A DNA stretch of 64,000 bases from Bradyrhizobium sp. CCBAU 51627 (GTDB lineage Bacteria; Pseudomonadota; Alphaproteobacteria; Rhizobiales; Xanthobacteraceae). Location of the stretch: positions 186,001-250,000 of the forward strand of contig NZ_LBJG01000024.1 in assembly GCF_028128765.1 (NCBI RefSeq). Reading direction: 5' to 3'. Positions 1 to 9,375 of this stretch are shown here, one piece after another (the stretch's first letter is position 1; each line of letters begins with the position of its first letter). Under the pieces are notes generated by a model. The model was not told where the DNA came from, made no database searches, and saw nothing but the letters and a program-made list of their open reading frames with translations. The translations under genes were made by a program, and so were the position numbers.

Positions 1-82
1 CATCATAGTGCCGTTGGCATATTGTCTCGGCGCGGCCGTGGTCCAAGTGTCTGCTAATCGCCAGCCATGAGATGGGTGAGCC

Positions 83-3000
83 ATGCAGATTGCGGAGTGG
101 CTCGGGAAGCTGGGGCTTGGGCAATACGCGGAGCGTTTTGCCCAGAATGGGATCGATGTGGACGTCCTCCCCGAGCTGATGGACGAGGATTTTGACAAGC
201 TTGGGGTCCTGCTCGGTCATCGCCGCAAAATGCTGCGTGCCATCGCCGATCTCGATCCGGCCGCATTGATCGCATCGCCGGCTCCCGCTCACGACGCCGA
301 GCGGCGCCACCTCACCATCATGTTCTGCGATCTGGTCGGCTCGACTGCGCTCTCGGCGCGTCTCGATCCCGAGGATATGTGGGAAGTGATCCGGACCTAC
401 CGCGCGGCGTGCGCGCGCGTCGTTGCCGCTTATGACGGAAGGATAGTCAGGTTCGTCGGTGACGGAATACTGGTCTATTTCGGCTATCCGCGAGCCCACG
501 AAGACGATGCGGAGCGCGCAGTGCGCACCGGTCTCGACATAATCTCCGCAATTCGTCAGCTCAAGACAGGCGCCGGCGAACGGGTCGAGCTGCGGATCGC
601 AATTGCGACCGGGCTTGTGGTGGTGGGCGATCTCATCAGCGGAGATGCGTCAGAGGAGAACGCGACCATCGGCGACACGCCGAACCTCGCTGCGCGGCTT
701 CAGAGCCTTGCCGAGCCGGGGGTGGTCGTCGTTGCGTCATCCACTCGCCGGCTGCTTGGGGATCTCTTCACTTTTCGCAATCTAGGCCGCCGTGAAGTCA
801 AGGGGATAGGCGAGCCCATCGCGGTGTGGGCGGTGGAGGGAGCGACCGCATCCGAGAGCCGCTTCGAAGCGGTCCGTGCCGCGCGCTCGATCGGCTTTGT
901 CGGCCGCAAGGATGAGATCGAATTCATCCTCTCGCGCCAGCGGGAGGCATGGCAGGGCCAGGGCCAGATCGTACTGATTTCCGGCGAAGCGGGCATCGGC
1001 AAGTCTCGCATCGTCGCAACGCTGTCCGAAAGTCCCTCGTTGGGGAAGCATCGTCGGGTTCGGTATCAGTGTTCGCCTTACCATACAAACAGCGCGCTTC
1101 ACCCGTTCGTCGCGCAGCTCGAACGCGCCGCCGGAATCCGCTCGCACGACACGCCGGAACAAAGGCTCGACAAGCTCGAGGCCATGCTGGCGCTTGGAAC
1201 GCGGCAGGTCGCTCGGGCGACACCGCTCATTGCGGCTCTGCTTTCGATTCCGACCGGCGACCGTTGCCCGCCGCTTGGCTTAAGTCCGGCGCAGCAGCGG
1301 CGACAGACATTTGCCGCCCTTCTCGATCAGCTTGAAGGGTTGGCGCGAGGTCAGCCTCTACTTATCATCTGCGAGGATTTGCATTGGGCCGATGCCACGA
1401 CTCTCGAGCTGTTTGATCTCGCGGTCGATCGGATCAGGGCGCTGCCGATCCTCGTGCTCATGACATCCCGGCCGGAATTCGAGCCTTCCTGGTCGGGCCT
1501 TGCCAACGTCAGCCTGCTGCGGCTCGACCGGCTCGATCGGCAGGACACTCGCGCGCTGGTGGAACAGGTGGTTGTCGGCCGCCAGCTGCCGCGCGAGATG
1601 ATGAAGCAGATCATCGACAGGACGGATGGCGTCCCGCTATTCGTCGAGGAGCTGACCAAGATGGTGCTGGAGTCCGGCCTGCTGGTTGAAGATGCCGGGC
1701 GCTATCGCCTGAATAGTCCGCTCCCGCCGCTCGCTATTCCCGCCACGCTACAAGACTCGCTGATGGCGCGACTCGACCGGCTCGCTCCAGTCAAGGAGGT
1801 GGCGCAGATCGGCGCCGCCATCGGCCGCGACTTTTCATACGCGCTGTTGAAATACGTGGCGGGACGCGATGATCTGACGCTGAGTGCTGCGCTGGAACAA
1901 CTTGAAGAGGCCGAACTGCTGCTGCGCCGTGGATCTCCGCCCGATGCAAACTATAGTTTCAAGCATGCCCTTGTTCAGGAAGCGGCCTATGAGAGTCTGC
2001 TCAAGAGCAAACGGCAGCTGCTTCACACGAGAATTGGCGAGGTCCTGCGTGAGAAGTTTCCCGTTGTGGCAGAGACCGAGCCGGAAGTTCTGGCGCGTCA
2101 CTTCAGTGAGGCGGGGGTGAGCGAGGTCGCCCTCGAATGGTGGCGCAAGGCGGGCCAGCAGGCGCTGAAACGCTCTGCCTATTCCGAGGCGGTCGCTCAT
2201 CTAGGCAAGGCCGTTGCGATCGCTGACGAGCTGCCTGACGAGCCCCGCCGGATGATGACCAGGCTACATCTTCAAATCTCATATGGCCGTGCACTCAGGG
2301 GGAGCCTCGGGCACAGCGCTCCCGAAACGATCTCGGCATGGACGCGTGCGCGCCAGTTCGCCGCCGACATTGATGATCCCGTTGAACTTGCGCCGGTTCA
2401 TTCGGGCCTCTTCAATGCCTGCCTGACGCATGGCGAATTCGCTCCGATGCGGGAGCTGGTGGATACCATCAGGAGCGCCGCTGACCGACGACCGGACTCG
2501 TCGGTGGCGGCTGTAGTTGCCCATTGGACGGACGGCGTCACCTGCTGGTTCGGCGGCAAATACGTGAATGCGCGAACGCATCTTGAGCAGGCGCTGGCCA
2601 TCTATGGTGCCGAACCGGATCCCGCGACATTCCGAGCCTCGGCGTTGGATCTTCCGTTTGTGATCATGAGATTCCTTGCCCTGGTGCTGTGGCCGCTCGG
2701 AATTACGGCTCGCGCACGCAAGCTCGCCGCCGAAGCGGTGGGTGCCCCGGGGGAGACCCGGGCGCTTTCCCGGGCCAACGCGCTGGTTCATCGCGCCGTG
2801 TTCGATGGGGTCTGCGGCGGCATGTTGCAGCAAACAGAGACGATCCTGGCGCTCGGTCTCGCGCGCGACCACACGATGCCGCTGTATGTGGCCGCGGGCA
2901 CCTACCTGAATGGCCTCGCCAGGTGGCGTGCCGGCGACCGAATGGCCGGACTGGCGGACATGCGTCACGGCTGGACTTTGCTGCACGAGAACGATTGTTA

Positions 3001-3412
3001 CCTCTGCGAACCATTTTGGGGGATGCACGTCGCCGTGGCGAATGCAGAGGTGGGCGGGGTCGGAGCGGCGCTGGAAATCCTGAACGACGTGATCGACCGG
3101 ACCGCACAGTCCGGCCAGCATTGGCTTGATGCCGAGCTGCATCGTGTCCGCGGAAGACTTTTGTTGCGCTATGGTTCTTCAAACGAATCCAGCGCCGAAG
3201 ACGACCTCAAGCGATCGATCGAGATCGCGCGACACCAGCAGACGAAGACCTTCGAGCTGCGCAGTGCGATTGGACTTGCCCGCCTGCACAAGGCAAATGG
3301 CCGGGCAGGTGAGGCATCCGAAGTGCTCGCGCCCGTGCTCGCTCAATTCGAAGCAGAGCACGGCCTTCCTGAGCTCGTGGAAGCGAAAGAGCTGCTCACG
3401 CAAGAGCATTAG
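83..3412 (+). CDS. SAM-domain adenylate/guanylate cyclase with AAA ATPase and TPR-like region
   Basis: Protein of 1109 residues. An N-terminal SAM-like domain (about residues 1-60) is followed by a class III nucleotide cyclase domain (about 75-250). The metal-binding Asp candidates are D83 in FCDLVGST and D127 in FVGDGILVYFG, and IGDTPNLAARLQ lies near 197-208. A predicted NTPase follows, with Walker A GEAGIGKS (301-308) and Walker B LLIICEDLHWAD (426-437). The remaining C-terminal half is helical and TPR-like. This architecture is common in Bradyrhizobium, where many paralogues exist. It probably makes cAMP or works as a signalling ATPase of the STAND type; the input signal is unknown. It stands alone, convergent with the PHB depolymerase gene. 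Confidence 0.9.
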   Translation: MQIAEWLGKLGLGQYAERFAQNGIDVDVLPELMDEDFDKLGVLLGHRRKMLRAIADLDPAALIASPAPAHDAERRHLTIMFCDLVGSTALSARLDPEDMWEVIRTYRAACARVVAAYDGRIVRFVGDGILVYFGYPRAHEDDAERAVRTGLDIISAIRQLKTGAGERVELRIAIATGLVVVGDLISGDASEENATIGDTPNLAARLQSLAEPGVVVVASSTRRLLGDLFTFRNLGRREVKGIGEPIAVWAVEGATASESRFEAVRAARSIGFVGRKDEIEFILSRQREAWQGQGQIVLISGEAGIGKSRIVATLSESPSLGKHRRVRYQCSPYHTNSALHPFVAQLERAAGIRSHDTPEQRLDKLEAMLALGTRQVARATPLIAALLSIPTGDRCPPLGLSPAQQRRQTFAALLDQLEGLARGQPLLIICEDLHWADATTLELFDLAVDRIRALPILVLMTSRPEFEPSWSGLANVSLLRLDRLDRQDTRALVEQVVVGRQLPREMMKQIIDRTDGVPLFVEELTKMVLESGLLVEDAGRYRLNSPLPPLAIPATLQDSLMARLDRLAPVKEVAQIGAAIGRDFSYALLKYVAGRDDLTLSAALEQLEEAELLLRRGSPPDANYSFKHALVQEAAYESLLKSKRQLLHTRIGEVLREKFPVVAETEPEVLARHFSEAGVSEVALEWWRKAGQQALKRSAYSEAVAHLGKAVAIADELPDEPRRMMTRLHLQISYGRALRGSLGHSAPETISAWTRARQFAADIDDPVELAPVHSGLFNACLTHGEFAPMRELVDTIRSAADRRPDSSVAAVVAHWTDGVTCWFGGKYVNARTHLEQALAIYGAEPDPATFRASALDLPFVIMRFLALVLWPLGITARARKLAAEAVGAPGETRALSRANALVHRAVFDGVCGGMLQQTETILALGLARDHTMPLYVAAGTYLNGLARWRAGDRMAGLADMRHGWTLLHENDCYLCEPFWGMHVAVANAEVGGVGAALEILNDVIDRTAQSGQHWLDAELHRVRGRLLLRYGSSNESSAEDDLKRSIEIARHQQTKTFELRSAIGLARLHKANGRAGEASEVLAPVLAQFEAEHGLPELVEAKELLTQEH

Positions 3413-3460
3413 GCACGCGTCGTTTCCCTGGCAGGCCGTCTTGGCGGCTGGGAATGATGG

Positions 3461-4684
3461 TCACGAATTCACGTGCACGAAATCCCGCAGCAGCGGGTAG
3501 ATCTCGTTGTTCCAGCGTTTTCCCGAGAACACGCCGTAGTGGCCGACGCCGGCCTGCATGTGATGGACGCGGCGATAGGCGCGCACGCCGGTGCAGAGGT
3601 CTTGCGCGGCCAGCGTCTGCCCGATCGAGCAGATGTCGTCCTTCTCGCCCTCGACGGTCATCAACCCCATGCGGCTGACGGCCTTGGTGTCCACCGGGCG
3701 GCCGCGATGCATCAGCTTGCCGAGCGGCAAGAGGTGCTCCTGAAACACGTCGCGCACGGTCTCGATGTAGAACTCGGCCGGCAGATCCATCACGGCGAAA
3801 TATTCGTCGTAGAAGGTCTTGATGGTCGCGGCCTTCTCCGTCTCGCCCTTGGCGATGTGGTTGGCGAGATCCATGTGCTGCTTGATGTGGCGCTCGAGAT
3901 TCATCGAGACGAAGGCGGTGAGCTGCACGAAGCCGGGATAGACTTTCCGGAACGCGCCGCGGCACTGCACCGGCACGTAATTGATCAGGTTGCGCTCGAA
4001 CCATTCGATCGGCTTGCTCTTGGCGAATTCATTGACCTTGGTCGGCTGGATCCGCGTGTCGATCGGCCCCGCCATCAACGTCAGCGTCGCCGGCCGCGAG
4101 GGATGGTTGCCCTCGCACATGATCGCGGCGGCTGCGAGCGCCGAGACCGACGGCTGGCAGATCGCGACCATGTGCGGGCGAGGGCCGAGCTGGCCGAGGA
4201 AGTCGATCAGATGCTCGGTGTAGTCGTCGAGCCCGAAGCGGCCTTCGCTGCGCGGAATGTCGCGCGGATTGTGCCAGTCGGTGATGTAGACGTCGTGGTC
4301 CTGCAGCAGCGTCTTCACGGTGCCGCGCAACAGCGTTGCGAAATGGCCGGACATCGGGGCCACCAGCAGCATGCGCGGCTGCTCGGTCACGCCGTGTTTC
4401 CTGAAGTGCAGCAGCGAGCCGAACGGCGTCGCGTAGGCGATCTCCTCGCTGACGCCGACCTCGCGATTGCCCACCATCACGCTCTCGATGCCATAGGCCG
4501 GACGGTCATAGGTGAGGGTGGAGCGCGAGATCAGCTCCAGTGCCGCCGAGAGCCGACCGACGACCTGGTCCGACATGCCCTGTGGGACCAGATTGAGGAA
4601 TTTCAGCGCGGACGAGGCGCCCGCCCGAAATGGCGCGGTCAGGTCCATCTGGTTCTGAAAAGCCTGATAATACATCGACATCAT
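3461..4684 (-). CDS. phaZ: Intracellular polyhydroxyalkanoate depolymerase
   Basis: Protein of 407 residues matching the intracellular short-chain PHB depolymerase family, which mobilises stored polyhydroxybutyrate granules in the cytoplasm. There is no signal peptide, and the N-terminus MYYQAFQNQMDLTAPFRAG is typical of the family. The nucleophile position carries cysteine (C176 in AICQPSVSAL) instead of the serine of ordinary lipase boxes, as known for Ralstonia PhaZ1. The C-terminus has the expected catalytic His region (GVGHYGVFSGKRW). Two start codons lie close together (MMSM). The gene is divergent from the glutathione transferase gene, with about 120 bases between them. Confidence 0.9.
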   Translation of the reverse strand: MMSMYYQAFQNQMDLTAPFRAGASSALKFLNLVPQGMSDQVVGRLSAALELISRSTLTYDRPAYGIESVMVGNREVGVSEEIAYATPFGSLLHFRKHGVTEQPRMLLVAPMSGHFATLLRGTVKTLLQDHDVYITDWHNPRDIPRSEGRFGLDDYTEHLIDFLGQLGPRPHMVAICQPSVSALAAAAIMCEGNHPSRPATLTLMAGPIDTRIQPTKVNEFAKSKPIEWFERNLINYVPVQCRGAFRKVYPGFVQLTAFVSMNLERHIKQHMDLANHIAKGETEKAATIKTFYDEYFAVMDLPAEFYIETVRDVFQEHLLPLGKLMHRGRPVDTKAVSRMGLMTVEGEKDDICSIGQTLAAQDLCTGVRAYRRVHHMQAGVGHYGVFSGKRWNNEIYPLLRDFVHVNS

Positions 4685-4806
4685 ACGGAAGCGCCCACCT
4701 GTCCCCTGCCGTCATGCAATATCGGAGCCAGACGGGAGATGGAGCGTCCTCGAATTGGCACGTCGCTTGCTGCTCGTTGGGCCGGAAAACGTGAGGGAAG
4801 AGCCCG

Positions 4807-5463
4807 ATGGCGAAGGCGACACTGACCATCAGCAGCAAGAACTACTCGTCCTGGTCGCTGCGTGGCTGGCTGCTGACGAAATTTTCCGGGCTCGATTTCG
4901 AGGAGATCGTCACCGCGCCGGACGATCCTTCCGCGCGCGCCGAGATCCTGCTGCTGTCGTCGTCGATCCTGGTGCCCTGCCTGCGGCACGAGGGCGCCAC
5001 CGTCTGGGATACGCTCGCCATCGCCGAATATCTCAACGAGGTGATGCCCTCGGCCGGCCTGCTGCCCGACGACCGCGTCCAGCGTGCGCATTGCCGCTCG
5101 ATCTCAGGCGAAATCCATTCGGGCTTCACCACGCTGCGCGCCTCGCTGCCGGTCAATCTGAAGGGGCATTTTCCCGGCTTCAAGATCTGGTCGCGTGCGC
5201 AAGCCGATATCGACCGCGTCTGGTTCATCTGGCGCGACTGCCTGGAGAAGTCAGGCGGCCCGTTCCTGTTCGGCGACAAGCGCACCATGGCGGACGCGAT
5301 GTACGCCCCCGTGGTGACGCGCTTCGTCACCTATGACGTCAAGCTCGAGCCGCGGCTGAACGCCTATGCCGACACCATCATGGACATGCCGGAGATGAAG
5401 GAGTGGATCGCGGCGGCGAGGGAGGAGCCGGCCGAGATCGAGGAGCTCGAGGTCGAATATTAG
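4807..5463 (+). CDS. Glutathione S-transferase family protein
   Basis: Protein of 218 residues with the thioredoxin-like N-terminal GST domain (NYSSWSLRGWL at 12-22 and the cis-proline and glutathione-binding region LVPCLRHEGATVWDTLAIAEYL). An all-helical C-terminal domain follows. The GAGGGAAG ribosome site lies just upstream of this ATG and fixes the start. Such enzymes conjugate glutathione to electrophiles or act as reductases in the cytosol; the substrate cannot be read from the sequence. It is divergent from phaZ, and no operon partner follows. Confidence 0.88.
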   Translation: MAKATLTISSKNYSSWSLRGWLLTKFSGLDFEEIVTAPDDPSARAEILLLSSSILVPCLRHEGATVWDTLAIAEYLNEVMPSAGLLPDDRVQRAHCRSISGEIHSGFTTLRASLPVNLKGHFPGFKIWSRAQADIDRVWFIWRDCLEKSGGPFLFGDKRTMADAMYAPVVTRFVTYDVKLEPRLNAYADTIMDMPEMKEWIAAAREEPAEIEELEVEY

Positions 5464-5745
5464 GCAGGGCCCGCAGGTAGCTGCCTGTTTCCAGAGCGGG
5501 GCCAGCGACGGTCCTGGCCGGCCGCTACACCATTGCCATCGTTAACTTTTGAGGCCAGCTCTCGGGGTTGGGCAGCAGTCGCGTTGCGCAGATCTTGTGC
5601 GTGACGGCGGCGGCTTGCCGACATCTAGCCGTGAACAGCCGCGTACGACGCCCTCAGGCTGATTCGGACGTGATTCGTTCAGGCCGCGTTCCGTTCGTTA
5701 AGCTGGAGACGCGGCCCCGTTGCATTTTGGCACAGACGCACGCCG
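5464..5745. other. Gene-poor gap
   Basis: About 280 bases between the GST gene and the small convergent gene at 5746. I see no convincing open frame, palindrome with a T-run, or RNA gene here. Confidence 0.5.
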
Positions 5746-5970
5746 TCAGGCCGCCCCTGAATGCTTCACGCGCGGCACGCGCCAGCCGATGACGGTGGCC
5801 TCCACCGCGATGCCGGCCTCGTGGTTCTGCCAGCGTCCCTCGACATAGCGGCAGGCGAACGGCAATTGGTACGTCCCGCTATGGTCCTCGCACAGTACTT
5901 CCAGCGGCAGCCCGGGCGGTGGTTCTCCGGCGCCATCGAATTCCGCCAGACGTCTTTCGCGCGTTGCCAT
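5746..5970 (-). CDS. Small conserved hypothetical protein
   Basis: Protein of 74 residues (starts MATRERRLAEFDG). A GGGGAGA ribosome site sits about nine bases before the ATG, which supports a real gene. It has no signal peptide or membrane segment. The charged/aromatic pattern (CEDHSGTYQLPFACRYVEGR) suggests a compact folded domain with two cysteines. I do not recognise a family and assign no function. Confidence 0.65.
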   Translation of the reverse strand: MATRERRLAEFDGAGEPPPGLPLEVLCEDHSGTYQLPFACRYVEGRWQNHEAGIAVEATVIGWRVPRVKHSGAA

Positions 5971-6154
5971 TCCAAAAATCTCCCCTAATCAAAGCCGCGG
6001 AAAGAACGCCCACTTCTTCCGCGCGCGGTTTACCGCTCCCTGTCCCAGGGAACACGCCAAGCTCAACGCGAGAATGCGGTACGAGTGTGGTAGCCCTTGG
6101 CGGCTGTGCGCAATCGGCGCACATTGCCGTGATCGATTTGATGAGGAACCTTTA

Positions 6155-6505
6155 ATGCCGCGCCGGATCGTTGCCGTTTGTTTCGTTGTGCTACCGTTCG
6201 TCGTGCACGCGCCGGTACTGGCGCAGGACGTCCCCGGCATCGAGATCTGCACGGTCGAGAAGACGATGGAGCGGCGCACCAGTTGCCTGCAGAGCAATGT
6301 CGAGTTTCTCCAGAAGACCATCACCAAGCTCAATCTCGATCACCAGCAGAAGCTGGATGCCGCAGCCAGGCAGATCGACGCCCTGAAGGTGACGCTCGCA
6401 GGCCTGCAGAAGACCATCGGCGATCTCCAGGCGGCGCAAGCGAAGCAGGCCGACGATCTGAAGAAGAAACAGGATGCGCCGCCGCCAAAGGATGCGGCGA
6501 AGTAG
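6155..6505 (+). CDS. Small exported coiled-coil protein
   Basis: Protein of 116 residues, taking the ATG that follows AGGAACCTTTA. Residues 1-24 form a signal peptide ending at an AQD-type cleavage site. The mature part has two cysteines (CTVEKTMERRTSC) and then a long heptad-like helix rich in Lys, Gln and Leu. It ends in a Pro/Lys-rich tail. It is probably periplasmic; similar short coiled-coil proteins occur in Bradyrhizobium without known function. A longer upstream start in the same frame is less likely because it would place the signal peptide internally. Confidence 0.7.
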   Translation: MPRRIVAVCFVVLPFVVHAPVLAQDVPGIEICTVEKTMERRTSCLQSNVEFLQKTITKLNLDHQQKLDAAARQIDALKVTLAGLQKTIGDLQAAQAKQADDLKKKQDAPPPKDAAK

Positions 6506-6513
6506 GCGGCGCC

Positions 6514-6637
6514 GTGTCCCGGACGCGGCGCGGCATGCAATGACGCGACGCAGAGCCGGAGGGGCCGCTCGTGACATAGTGAGATGGGCCCCGGTTCTGC
6601 AGCGCATCACTAACGTGCTGCGCAGCGCCCGGGGCAC
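6514..6637. repeat. Palindromic repeat, family E copy 1
   Basis: Imperfect inverted repeat. The left end reads GTGTCCCGGACGCGGCGCG and the right end CGCAGCGCCCGGGGCAC. A second copy lies at 11982-12139 and a half copy near 11031-11046. It sits between two genes and upstream of the AraC-type gene. Confidence 0.6.
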
Positions 6638-6711
6638 GAGAGCAATGGCGATCAAGCGGCGTGCCTCGTGTTCGCTTAAACTATCCCCGCTTCGAACGAG
6701 AGCCTTGGATC

Positions 6712-7545
6712 ATGAACCCAGCCCAGCGCGCACTCTGGTACATCGAGAGCCATCTGGCCGAGCCGATGACGCTCGACGAGATCGCCGCGATTTCAGGCGT
6801 GTCACGGTTCCACATCGTGCGTGCGTTTGCCGCAGCCATTGGCTTGCCGATGATGCGTTACGCGCGCGCACGGCGGCTGAGCGAGGCTGCGCGCAGCCTT
6901 GCCAAGGGCGCGCCGGACATCCTTAGCATCGCGCTGGAGGCGGATTACGGCTCGCACGAAGCATTCACCCGCGCGTTCCGCGACCAGTTCGGCACCACGC
7001 CCGAAGCGGTCAGGGCCGCGAAATGCACCGACCATCTCAAGCTGCAGGAGCCGATCCTCATGGACTCCACCATGTCAGACAATCTCAAGGCCCCGCGTTT
7101 CGAAACCGCCAAGGCTTTTCTCGTTGCCGGTCCCGCCGAGCGCATCTCCTGCGACAACGGCGCGGCCATTCCCGGCCTGTGGCAGCGCTTCCACCAGGAG
7201 GTCGCCGATATCCCCGCACGCGTCGGCAACCTCGCCTACGGCGTCTGCTGCAACGGCGACGATGCCGGAAATCTCGATTACATCGCGGGCGTCGAGGTCG
7301 CCGATTTCTCCGATCTGCCGCGCCGCTTCGGCCGCATCCGCATTCCCGAGCAGCGCTATGCGGTGTTCACCCACACCGAACATATCTCCTCGATCCGTCG
7401 CACCGTCAGCGCGATCTGGAATCAATGGCTGCCGGCTTCCCGCCTGAAGGCCGCGGACGCGCCGAACTTCGAGCGCTACGACGAGACGTTCGACCCTGTC
7501 ACCGGCAATGGCGGGCTTGAAATCTGGATACCGGTGCGGGAGTAG
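6712..7545 (+). CDS. AraC-type regulator with GyrI-like effector domain
   Basis: Protein of 277 residues. The first 100 residues hold two AraC helix-turn-helix motifs (MTLDEIAAISGVSRFHIVRAF and DILSIALEADYGSHEAFTRAF). The rest (about 120-277) is a GyrI/Rob-like effector-binding domain that in relatives binds amphipathic drugs or small cations. The ATG at MNPAQRALWY is preferred, since the family normally starts right at the helix-turn-helix; an upstream GTG would add 17 residues. It may control the SMP-30-like gene that follows on the same strand, but that is inference from position. Confidence 0.88.
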   Translation: MNPAQRALWYIESHLAEPMTLDEIAAISGVSRFHIVRAFAAAIGLPMMRYARARRLSEAARSLAKGAPDILSIALEADYGSHEAFTRAFRDQFGTTPEAVRAAKCTDHLKLQEPILMDSTMSDNLKAPRFETAKAFLVAGPAERISCDNGAAIPGLWQRFHQEVADIPARVGNLAYGVCCNGDDAGNLDYIAGVEVADFSDLPRRFGRIRIPEQRYAVFTHTEHISSIRRTVSAIWNQWLPASRLKAADAPNFERYDETFDPVTGNGGLEIWIPVRE

Positions 7546-7679
7546 CGCGCAACGCAGCATTGCGCCCGCTTGCTTGGCAAGCGGAAGCGACTTTGTCATA
7601 ACCGCTGGCAAACCTTGCCAGCGGGGCCCGTGCCGGACATCCCGCGCAAGCCATAACAAGCAAGCCGGGAGGGCCCCAA

Positions 7680-8618
7680 ATGTCCACTGCCACGCCCAAC
7701 GTCCGCGTTCTCGCGACCGACCTCGAGTTTCCCGAAGGGCCGGTCGTGATGCCCGATGGTTCCGTGGTGCTGGTGGAAATCCGGGGACAGCGCCTGACCC
7801 GCGTTTACCCCGACGGTCGCAAGGAGATCGTCGCGAAGGTGCCGGGCGGACCAAACGGCGCAGCGCTCGGTCCCGACGGCAAGATCTACATCTGCAACAA
7901 TGGCGGCTTCTCCTGGATCCCGACCCGCAACATGATCATGCCGGGTCCGCAGCCCGAGGATTATCTCGGCGGCTCGATCCAGCGTGTCGATTTGCAATCC
8001 GGCAAGGTCGAGACGATCGTGACCAAGTGCGGCGAGCACGATCTGCGCGGGCCGAACGATCTCGTGTTCGACAAGCAGGGCGGCCTGTGGTTCTCCGATC
8101 TCGGCAAGCGCCGCGCGCGCGAGATGGATGTCGGCGGCATGTACTATCTCAAGCCCGGCATGACCGAGATCGTCGAGGTCGTGCACGGCATATTGCCGGC
8201 CAATGGCATCGGGCTGTCGCCGGACGAGAACACCGTCTATATCGCGGAGACGCCGACCGGCCGACTGTGGGCCTATGAGCTTTCCGCGCCCGGCACGCTG
8301 AAGCCGCGCGACGTGATCTATCGCGGGGAGCGGGGCAAGCCGATCTGCGGGCTCGGCGGCTACCAGATGTTCGACTCGCTTGCGGTCGAGGCGAACGGCA
8401 ATGTCTGCGTCGCCACGCTCGTCTCCGGCTGCATCTCGGTGATCGCGCCCGACGGCACCCTGGTCGAGCAGGTCCCGACCGGCGACCGCGTCACCACCAA
8501 TATCGCCTTCGGCGGCCCCGAGCTGAAGACCGCCTACATCACGCTGTCGGGCAAGGGCGAGCTCATCGCCATGGACTGGCCGCGCAGCGGTTTGCCGCTC
8601 AATTTCCTAAACAAATAA
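7680..8618 (+). CDS. SMP-30/gluconolactonase-like beta-propeller protein
   Basis: Protein of 312 residues with the six-bladed propeller signatures of the SMP-30/gluconolactonase/LRE family: EFPEGPVVMPDGSV, NGAALGPDGKIYICNNGG, GPNDLVFDKQGGLWFSDLG and NGIGLSPDENTVYIAET. The conserved Glu and Asn residues that bind the divalent metal are present. The likely activity is hydrolysis of a lactone (a sugar-acid lactone or similar). No export signal is seen. A GGGAGG ribosome site precedes the ATG. Confidence 0.85.
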   Translation: MSTATPNVRVLATDLEFPEGPVVMPDGSVVLVEIRGQRLTRVYPDGRKEIVAKVPGGPNGAALGPDGKIYICNNGGFSWIPTRNMIMPGPQPEDYLGGSIQRVDLQSGKVETIVTKCGEHDLRGPNDLVFDKQGGLWFSDLGKRRAREMDVGGMYYLKPGMTEIVEVVHGILPANGIGLSPDENTVYIAETPTGRLWAYELSAPGTLKPRDVIYRGERGKPICGLGGYQMFDSLAVEANGNVCVATLVSGCISVIAPDGTLVEQVPTGDRVTTNIAFGGPELKTAYITLSGKGELIAMDWPRSGLPLNFLNK

Positions 8619-8633
8619 ACGGTGCTAGTTACC

Positions 8634-8748
8634 GTCATCGCGAGCGAAGCGAAGCAATCCGGGAATGCGTCCGCGGTGACAGTCTGGATTGCTTCGTCGC
8701 TTCAGTGCAAAATTGCTTGCAATTTTGTCACGAGCTCCTCGCAATGAC
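8634..8748. repeat. Palindromic repeat, family B copy 1
   Basis: Starts GTCATCGCGAGCGAAGCGAA and ends GCAATGAC. The two arms are complementary and flank TGGATTGCTTCGTCGC, with an inner AAAATTGC/GCAATTTT hairpin. Further copies lie at 11864, 41697 and 46772. This is a REP-like intergenic element typical of Bradyrhizobium. Confidence 0.75.
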
Positions 8749-8765
8749 AACGGAGAGAGACTTCA

Positions 8766-9359
8766 ATGCCCTGGCCTGATCCCATCACCCTGCGCGGACA
8801 GCACGCCCGTCTCGAGCCGCTGTCGAAACAGCATCTTCCGGGGCTGACCGAGGCGGTGAAAGACGGCGAGCTGTCAAAGCTCTGGTACACCGCGATCCCG
8901 CTGCCGGAGAACATGGGCAAGGAGATCGACCGCCGCCTGGGGCTGCAGGCTGCGGGCTCGATGCTGCCGTTCACCGTGTTCGATGCCGGCGGCGGCATCG
9001 TCGGCATGACCACCTACATGAACATCGATGCCGCCAATCGCCGCGTCGAGATCGGCTCGACCTGGTATGGCAAGAGCGCCCAGCGCGGCCCGCTCAACAC
9101 CCAGTGCAAATTGCTGCTGCTGCGGCACGCCTTCGAGACGCTGAACTGCATCGCGGTGGAATTCCGCACGCATTTCTTCAACCACCAGAGCCGCCGCGCC
9201 ATCGAGCGCCTCGGCGCCAAGCAGGACGGCATTCTGCGCAGCCACCAGGTCGCGCCGAACGGCACGCTGCGCGACACCGTCGTCTACAGCATCACCGCCG
9301 CCGAATGGCCGACGGTGAAGGCGCATCTGGAATATCAACTCAACGACAAGCCGCGCTAG
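8766..9359 (+). CDS. GNAT family N-acetyltransferase (RimJ/RimL-like)
   Basis: Protein of 197 residues with the RimJ/RimL-type GNAT layout: LRGQHARLEPLSKQHLPGL at the start, a central strand region (FTVFDAGGGIVGMTTYMNID) and the acyl-CoA region around NTQCKLLLLRHAFE. The late strand SRRAIERLGAKQDGILRSHQ is typical. It transfers an acetyl group from acetyl-CoA to an amine; the acceptor is unknown. It ends 16 bases before the GMC oxidoreductase start, so the two are probably co-transcribed. Confidence 0.85.
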   Translation: MPWPDPITLRGQHARLEPLSKQHLPGLTEAVKDGELSKLWYTAIPLPENMGKEIDRRLGLQAAGSMLPFTVFDAGGGIVGMTTYMNIDAANRRVEIGSTWYGKSAQRGPLNTQCKLLLLRHAFETLNCIAVEFRTHFFNHQSRRAIERLGAKQDGILRSHQVAPNGTLRDTVVYSITAAEWPTVKAHLEYQLNDKPR

Positions 9360-9375
9360 GGGCGGCCGAGGCACC

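Noticed and set aside
8634..8748. Rho-independent terminator for the SMP-30-like gene
   Set aside because: The hairpin is part of a dispersed palindromic family found at three other places, so it is listed as a repeat, though it may also stop transcription.
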